Below, piece by piece: positions 59,228 through 64,000 of a stretch of 64,000 bases of DNA. The translations under genes were made by a program, and so were the position numbers. Under the pieces are notes generated by a model that worked only from the letters and a program-made list of their open reading frames with translations, made no database searches and had not been told where the DNA came from. This DNA is from Paratissierella sp033809995 (GTDB lineage Bacteria; Bacillota; Clostridia; Tissierellales; Tissierellaceae): positions 7,372-71,371 of the forward strand of contig JAPXKQ010000007.1 in the NCBI GenBank assembly GCA_033809995.1, read 5' to 3'. How positions within the stretch are numbered: position 1 is the first letter of the stretch; each line of letters opens with the position of its first letter.

Positions 59228-59509
59228 ATTATTACCTCCCATCCTTATTTGCATTTTGTCTTATTATTCTATTATATAAGTAAAAACTCACATCAAATAG
59301 GTATACTCTATTATACCAATATCTATTATTTACCACAAGCCATAAGTTTGCAAGAATTTTAAAATTTAAGGATATTATAACTGATTTATATATAATAATC
59401 GTTATATTAAGAAGAAAGGTAAAATATATCTGAGGATTATCAATTATAATTTGTATTTTTCCCAATAATATGAAAATATATCCATTTATCTATAATTAAC
59501 TTTGTGAAA

Positions 59510-60496
59510 TCATAGTTTCTTGTAAACTTCTAGTCTAGGTTGAATAAAACCCGGTAAATAGACCCCATATCTATATACGTAAGATCTATCATATAATATA
59601 AATGATTTATCATTTATAAAACCATTTGATAATACAATACCCTTAATCTCAGAATTTTTAACAATATCAGGATTTATATATGTATTACCATCTACTATCA
59701 TTATTCCTCTAAATTTAAAGTTTGAATTGATATAGAGATTGCCTTCTACATATATTAAACCTTCAAATTTAATTTCATTACTATTATCATTTTCCCCAAT
59801 CTGGAAATCAATTGGTGTATTTAGCTCATTTTTAATTATAAAGAAATTTCTTTCCTTAATTTGTTCTTCCTTCACTTCAATATTATTACGGTATAATTTT
59901 ATTTTTTTATCATTGGTAATCATTATTTTATCATTGTGAAATGTTTTTACAACTTTAATATTGGTTCCACTTGGAAATTCTTCTTTGGAAATATTGTCTT
60001 TTATATTTATTAATAATTCAGTTATTTCGGGATAAGTATTGCTATCTAAAAAGGAATCTTCTAATTCGTATAAGTCATTTACAATAGGACCATAGGCTTT
60101 CATAGATGTTTCTATCCCTTTATACTCAGAATTAGTCTCTAACACTATGTATCTTTTTAAGTCAGTTGAAGTATAATTTGTGAAACTACAAGTTATATAA
60201 TTTTCTTTATCTTCTTTATCCATATCAACATCATCAATATATATTTTGAAGCTGTTAATAGACATGTTTTGCAATTTTTCTTTGATCACTGGATAGATGT
60301 AATTTAAATAGTACTTATCATCATAAAATACTTTATTTATTTTAGATTCTGCAAGATAATAAGACTGGATTTTATCTTTTGAATTCACTGTCATTATACT
60401 TTCTATTTTAGTAATATATATTAAATATGCAGCATTTATAAGAATAACCGTCATTATAATAAGTGCTAATATTGTAACTGAGCCTTGTCTATTCAT
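59510..60496 (-). CDS. PilX-like type IV pilus-associated protein
   Basis: A 328-residue protein. It starts NRQGSVTILALIIMTVILIN, a type IV pilin-like leader after Gly5 but without the usual Glu at +5, then one hydrophobic segment and a large beta-rich, Asn/Tyr-rich domain. The PilX/GspK-like position next to three prepilins suggests a minor pilin or assembly protein. The C-terminal half has a possible polymer-like repeated strand pattern (YVEGNLYINSNFKFRG) but no family is recognised. Confidence 0.7.
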   Translation of the reverse strand: MNRQGSVTILALIIMTVILINAAYLIYITKIESIMTVNSKDKIQSYYLAESKINKVFYDDKYYLNYIYPVIKEKLQNMSINSFKIYIDDVDMDKEDKENYITCSFTNYTSTDLKRYIVLETNSEYKGIETSMKAYGPIVNDLYELEDSFLDSNTYPEITELLINIKDNISKEEFPSGTNIKVVKTFHNDKIMITNDKKIKLYRNNIEVKEEQIKERNFFIIKNELNTPIDFQIGENDNSNEIKFEGLIYVEGNLYINSNFKFRGIMIVDGNTYINPDIVKNSEIKGIVLSNGFINDKSFILYDRSYVYRYGVYLPGFIQPRLEVYKKL

Positions 60497-60514
60497 ATGT
60501 TTATTTTCTCCAAA

Positions 60515-61114
60515 TCAATAGTCTAGTAAACAATTCATATACAAAGTAGATTTAAAATCATAAACTTCACCTGACTCATTTCCAACAGTAATACTTAAAT
60601 TGATTAGTCCTTTTTCAAAATCTACATTAGATTCACTTATTGATATAACCGATTCACATATGATATTGTGACCCTTTAAGTAAGAGATAGTAGGATAATT
60701 GGGCGTAGGTAGGCTACAAGCTATTCTTTGGATTACATTTCCATTTAGGTAATATGAAATAAATCTATACCTATAAAGATATTCTTCATCATTTGTTGGT
60801 TTATCTTTAATGTCTTTTGTATCCTGCATTATAATAAAACCAAAATTTTTTGGATATTTTGTATTAAATGAATTTATTTTCTTAGTAGAAATGATTTTAT
60901 CTGCACCTTTAATCTCTTCTTCAATATATTCAATAGCATATCTGCCATTTAAAATCAATTCATCCTTTGATTCTCCTAATTTTGTAATATTTAAAGAAAA
61001 GTTCATAATCGAATACAAACTTAGAGTTAAAATGGAAGTTAAACAAATTCCTAATATCAACTCTAATAAACTAAATCCCATGCGTTTTTGAAACTGCTGT
61101 TTTAAATTCAACAT
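60515..61114 (-). CDS. Prepilin-type protein (PilW-like)
   Basis: A 199-residue prepilin. The cleavage site G before FSLLELILG (residues ~13-22, Glu at +5) is followed by a hydrophobic helix. A PilW/ComG-like extracellular part follows, ending ...LYMNCLLDY. It overlaps the upstream prepilin gene by 44 nt. Confidence 0.8.
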   Translation of the reverse strand: MLNLKQQFQKRMGFSLLELILGICLTSILTLSLYSIMNFSLNITKLGESKDELILNGRYAIEYIEEEIKGADKIISTKKINSFNTKYPKNFGFIIMQDTKDIKDKPTNDEEYLYRYRFISYYLNGNVIQRIACSLPTPNYPTISYLKGHNIICESVISISESNVDFEKGLINLSITVGNESGEVYDFKSTLYMNCLLDY

Positions 61115-61466
61115 ATGGAGTATTCTCCTGGTCTCTTTTGGATATTTTTACATTAAATTCTATTAACTTTTTATCATCTTTTATTTTATCTATATGGCAA
61201 GAATATTTATTCGAATCAAAATCATCACCTTTATACTCATAAGAGCCTTTCACTTCTAGTTCCTGAATGATTAATTGAGCTGTTTCATCCATAGTTTTAA
61301 TTTTCTCAACAACCATCTCACATATATAAATCATCTCCGTGTTTTCTTTTATCTCATTTAAATTTTTTATACATATGCTTAATATAGGTAAACAGGTTAT
61401 TGTAATTAATCCTAAAATAGATAATCCTACGATTATTTCCATTAAAATAAAACCCTTAAATCTCAT
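61071..61466 (-). CDS. Prepilin-type protein (PilV-like)
   Basis: A 131-residue prepilin. The leader RFKG is cleaved before FILMEIIVGLSIL (Glu at +5). It is the second of three minor pilin-like genes here. Confidence 0.8.
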   Translation of the reverse strand: MRFKGFILMEIIVGLSILGLITITCLPILSICIKNLNEIKENTEMIYICEMVVEKIKTMDETAQLIIQELEVKGSYEYKGDDFDSNKYSCHIDKIKDDKKLIEFNVKISKRDQENTPYVEFKTAVSKTHGI

Positions 61467-61477
61467 TCTATTACCTC

Positions 61478-61942
61478 TTACTTATGCTTAATTAGTGAAA
61501 CCTTTCCAGTAGTTGGTGCTACAGATAATTTGTATAAGTTATTTTTACTATCAACTAAATAAATTGAACCTGCATTTCCTGGTGTTCCAAATCTAGTAAA
61601 GGAAAATTTTGTTAGGTCAGGATTTCTTATTAATTTTAATCCATATTGAAATTTATATTCTTTTAATCTTTCGGATTTATTTTGCGATATGTTGTAACTA
61701 ATATCGTAACTATTATTTTCATAATTTAGATAAACGGTATATCGCTTCCCTTCTACTATAGCCTTATTTCTTGCATATAAAATATCCTTTTTAAATTCCC
61801 TTAATTCCTGTTGTTCTTTTATCCTATTAAACATACTAACCTTTGGGACTGCAATCGAAAGAAAGATAGAAAAAAGGGCTAATGCAATTAATAATTCTAT
61901 AATTGTATAACCCTTATGTTGCATGTTAATATTTATTCGCAT
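61478..61942 (-). CDS. Prepilin-type protein (GspH/FimT-like)
   Basis: A 154-residue prepilin. After QHKG comes YTIIELLIALALFSIFLS (Glu at +5), then the GspH/FimT block EFKKDILYARNKAIVEGKRY (~43-62) and a small beta domain with GTPGNAGSIYLVD. It overlaps the end of the SLH gene by 17 nt. An internal ATG at 61924, 1 nt after the SLH stop, is an equally good start with leader MQHKG. Confidence 0.82.
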   Translation of the reverse strand: MRININMQHKGYTIIELLIALALFSIFLSIAVPKVSMFNRIKEQQELREFKKDILYARNKAIVEGKRYTVYLNYENNSYDISYNISQNKSERLKEYKFQYGLKLIRNPDLTKFSFTRFGTPGNAGSIYLVDSKNNLYKLSVAPTTGKVSLIKHK

Positions 61943-63866
61943 TTAGATGGTAGAGCATATATACTACCTCAGCTCTAGTTATTTTATTGTCCATATTGTT
62001 GAAACTATTTGATTTTACTAATCTTTCGTGCAGCATCTTAGTAGCAATATCTTGCCATTTAAAATAGTAGTTATTTTGGACTCTTCTCATAATAATTTCT
62101 ACCTCTTTATAAGATATTGGATTATTAGGTTTAAATGTACCATCAGGGTAGCCAGAGATATATCCATAAGCTGTTCCATAGTTTATAATACTGCTCAAGG
62201 TGCCAAAGGCATTTAAATCTTTAAACCTAGTCGGATTTCCCGCATAATAATCTAAGTTCCAATTGTATACCCTGCTTAAAATAGTTAAAAATTCACCTCT
62301 GGATATATTTCTTTCAGGTTTAAATGTCTTATCAATATATCCATGGATAAATCCCCTTCTTACATATGCATTTATTTCATCTTTAGCCCAATGTCCCCTT
62401 GCATCAGAAAAAACGGTAGCATTTGAATCCACAAATACACTAAATGTAGCAGGTGTATTTAAACTGCTAGGCTTTACATATGTCTTTATTACACCATCTT
62501 CTATGATAGATGGAAGATATAGCCATCTATTATCTATATACCTATAAATTCCACCTTTGATTTTATCACCATAATATTCAAAAGCTATTTCTATTTCCTT
62601 CTTGTCATCGTAAGTAGTAGTTGTATTTAGTATACTTACATCATAGTTGTCACTAGCTTTAGTAAATAAATTTGAAACATAAAAATTATTATTATAAATT
62701 GTATCTATTGATAAATTTACCTGTTGAAAATAGGTTCCGCTAGGGATACTCACCATAAAAACATTATCTAAACTATTTAGACTGCCACCTTTAATTGGAA
62801 TAAGAGCTGAATTAGTTTTATTCATTGCACTACCTTGACTAAATTCTTTAAATTTTAATTGATACCCTTCAGAATAACCATCAAAGAATCCAGCAATAAA
62901 TCCATCTCTATATTTAGATGTTTGTAATCGTAAATTATAATCATTAATTATATCTGAATTATTTGGTAAAGATCTTTTCCAATCATTTGTAAACTTTTGT
63001 AAATAATCCGAAGTAGCTACCATTTCACCTTTTCTTTTACCCACTTCCTTGCCATGATTGTAAGCATCTTTTTCATCTCGTAAAATTTCATTTTTATTTG
63101 CTTCTCTAAATACTTTATTGTATTCAATTTCATATGCCCTTTTAAAACCTGTTAAAAATCCATCCTTATACTCATTACTATCACTATTTAATGAGTATTC
63201 AGCAATTATATCCCTATCAGATGGTAAATTTCTAGTAAAGTCACTTTGTCGATTATCATAATAATCTTTTGCTCCAAAGGTAGCACCCAGTATTTTACCC
63301 AAATCTTCCCCATCTTTTATTCCTTGCTGTAAACTCGTCCTAACAGGCTCCAATAAAGCTTTTTCATATGAAATCTGATAAAATTCCTGGAACTTTGTCT
63401 TAAATTCTATTAAAAAGGATTCTCTATATTCTACGGTTTCCATATCTAGATCAAACATCCTTCTTAAAGCTCTATCATTTGGTAATGCCTTTTCCCAATT
63501 TGACTTAGACCCATTCTGAAAATCTCGGTATCCATAAATGCTTCCCAACAATTCCCCTAATTTACTTGCATAATCAACTTTAGATGGTGCACCCTTTAAC
63601 CCTTCTTCATATCCCGCATAAAAACCATTTTGATAATCATTTTCTCCATAATCAGGATCTTTAAAATTATAATTTTTATACTCGTCAGAACTTTTGTGGG
63701 TTCTCCAAGCACTACCCGATGAAATATCTTTTCCAAAATTCTCTATTCCAATAGCATAACCAGCATTATAGCCTGCTTCATAGTCAGGGCTATTGGTTGC
63801 ACCAAAGGCAACTCCTGTATTAAGTAAAATTATTAAAATTAGTATTATACTTATATATCTTTTCAT
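61926..63866 (-). CDS. SLH-domain surface protein with an unfamiliar ~75-residue repeat
   Basis: A 646-residue secreted protein. The signal peptide (KRYISIILILIILLNTGVAFG) is followed by three full and one partial copies of a ~75-residue repeat (~50-330). Each copy shows an N-terminal Gly/Ala part, then xDYxxxxxxDWxRxLPxDxxIxxxY, then YxxGFxxGFxxxYxxxY. A beta-rich middle domain (~350-450) and three C-terminal SLH domains (DARGHWAKDEI, then YISGYPDGTFKPNNPIS) attach it to the wall. The repeat belongs to no family I can name. The start is ATG 63866 after AGAGGTGAG. Confidence 0.85.
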   Translation of the reverse strand: MKRYISIILILIILLNTGVAFGATNSPDYEAGYNAGYAIGIENFGKDISSGSAWRTHKSSDEYKNYNFKDPDYGENDYQNGFYAGYEEGLKGAPSKVDYASKLGELLGSIYGYRDFQNGSKSNWEKALPNDRALRRMFDLDMETVEYRESFLIEFKTKFQEFYQISYEKALLEPVRTSLQQGIKDGEDLGKILGATFGAKDYYDNRQSDFTRNLPSDRDIIAEYSLNSDSNEYKDGFLTGFKRAYEIEYNKVFREANKNEILRDEKDAYNHGKEVGKRKGEMVATSDYLQKFTNDWKRSLPNNSDIINDYNLRLQTSKYRDGFIAGFFDGYSEGYQLKFKEFSQGSAMNKTNSALIPIKGGSLNSLDNVFMVSIPSGTYFQQVNLSIDTIYNNNFYVSNLFTKASDNYDVSILNTTTTYDDKKEIEIAFEYYGDKIKGGIYRYIDNRWLYLPSIIEDGVIKTYVKPSSLNTPATFSVFVDSNATVFSDARGHWAKDEINAYVRRGFIHGYIDKTFKPERNISRGEFLTILSRVYNWNLDYYAGNPTRFKDLNAFGTLSSIINYGTAYGYISGYPDGTFKPNNPISYKEVEIIMRRVQNNYYFKWQDIATKMLHERLVKSNSFNNMDNKITRAEVVYMLYHLNANKY

Positions 63867-63877
63867 CCCTCTCACCT

Positions 63878-64000
63878 CTAACGTTTAATCAATACAAGGA
63901 CTTTACCTACAGGTAGTACATCCCCAGGATTTATGCCATTGTTTTTCATTATTTCGTTCTTATACTTTTCACTACCATAAAATTTTTCTGAAATACTTGA
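63878..64000 (-). CDS. C-terminal end of a LysM-like protein (partial)
   Basis: The last 40 codons of a gene that runs off the window. The segment YKNEIMKNNGINPGDVLPVG with VLVLIKR at the end fits the second half of a LysM domain. It stops at TAG (63878-63880), 12 nt before the SLH gene start, so the two are probably cotranscribed. Confidence 0.75.
   Translation of the reverse strand, partial: SSISEKFYGSEKYKNEIMKNNGINPGDVLPVGKVLVLIKR

Noticed and set aside
59232..59465. 77-codon frame on the minus strand upstream of efp
   Set aside because: Low-complexity, Ile/Tyr/Asn-rich translation from AT-rich leader DNA, no Shine-Dalgarno, and it overlaps the efp start region.
1..64000. CRISPR arrays, tRNA or rRNA genes, prophage or complete insertion sequences
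   Set aside because: No regularly spaced repeats, no cloverleaf or rRNA sequence and no transposase frame were recognised anywhere in the window.

Overview
The window is a chromosomal core region of a low-G+C, endospore-forming anaerobe of the class Clostridia in the broad sense. Evidence includes spoVS, spoIIM, spo0A, spoIVB, the complete spoIIIA operon, an IspH-S1 fusion, a ferredoxin-dependent 2-oxoacid oxidoreductase and Clostridium-type gene order. A Tissierellia-like lineage is possible, but the sequence read by eye does not settle that.

Layout. 1-9.3 kb (+ strand): recA with a LexA box, an SbcD-like nuclease with an SbcC-like ATPase split into three coupled genes, rny (apparently AUU-started), spoVS, a PHP phosphoesterase, a PadR regulator and an aminotransferase. 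9.6-10.9 kb: divergent yneA/lexA SOS module with three LexA-box-like sites. 10.9-20 kb (- strand from here on): carbon-sulfur lyase family protein, hfq, miaA, mutL, mutS, miaB, a MerR-type gene, and a stray 52-bp miaB fragment. 20-28.3 kb: three tandem M42 aminopeptidases, ispH-rpsA fusion, plsC, cmk, a beheaded aroH and a HI0933-type flavoprotein. 28.6-32.2 kb: RpiR regulator and the korCBAD-type operon. 32.2-43.6 kb: methyltransferase, GNAT, rluB, two D,D-carboxypeptidases, scpB/scpA, M50 protease, pdp, punA, a tyrosine-recombinase-like gene, spoIIM, NUDIX hydrolase and spo0A. 43.7-52.6 kb: spoIVB, recN, tlyA, oapA, a full OLE RNA with its own promoter, ispA, xseB, xseA, a TsaD-like paralogue and nusB. 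52.6-59.3 kb: Asp23-family gene, spoIIIAH-AA, an acidic protein and efp. 59.5-64 kb: four pilin-like genes, an SLH protein with an unfamiliar ~75-residue repeat, and the end of a LysM-type gene.

How the parts work together. The left part is DNA repair and its control (RecA, LexA, YneA, SbcCD-like, MutSL, RecN). The middle is sporulation control (Spo0A with a 0A box, SpoIIM and SpoIIIA with sigma-E-like promoters, SpoIVB). The most striking element is the ~610-nt noncoding RNA at 48.2-48.8 kb, which by gene context (xseA-xseB-ispA-RNA-oapA-tlyA) and sequence is OLE RNA followed by its membrane partner OapA. Less explained items are the three-piece SbcC, the repeat protein next to the pilin cluster, a family of paired-hairpin intergenic repeats, a XerD-like protein lacking two catalytic residues, and a second TsaD-like protein.
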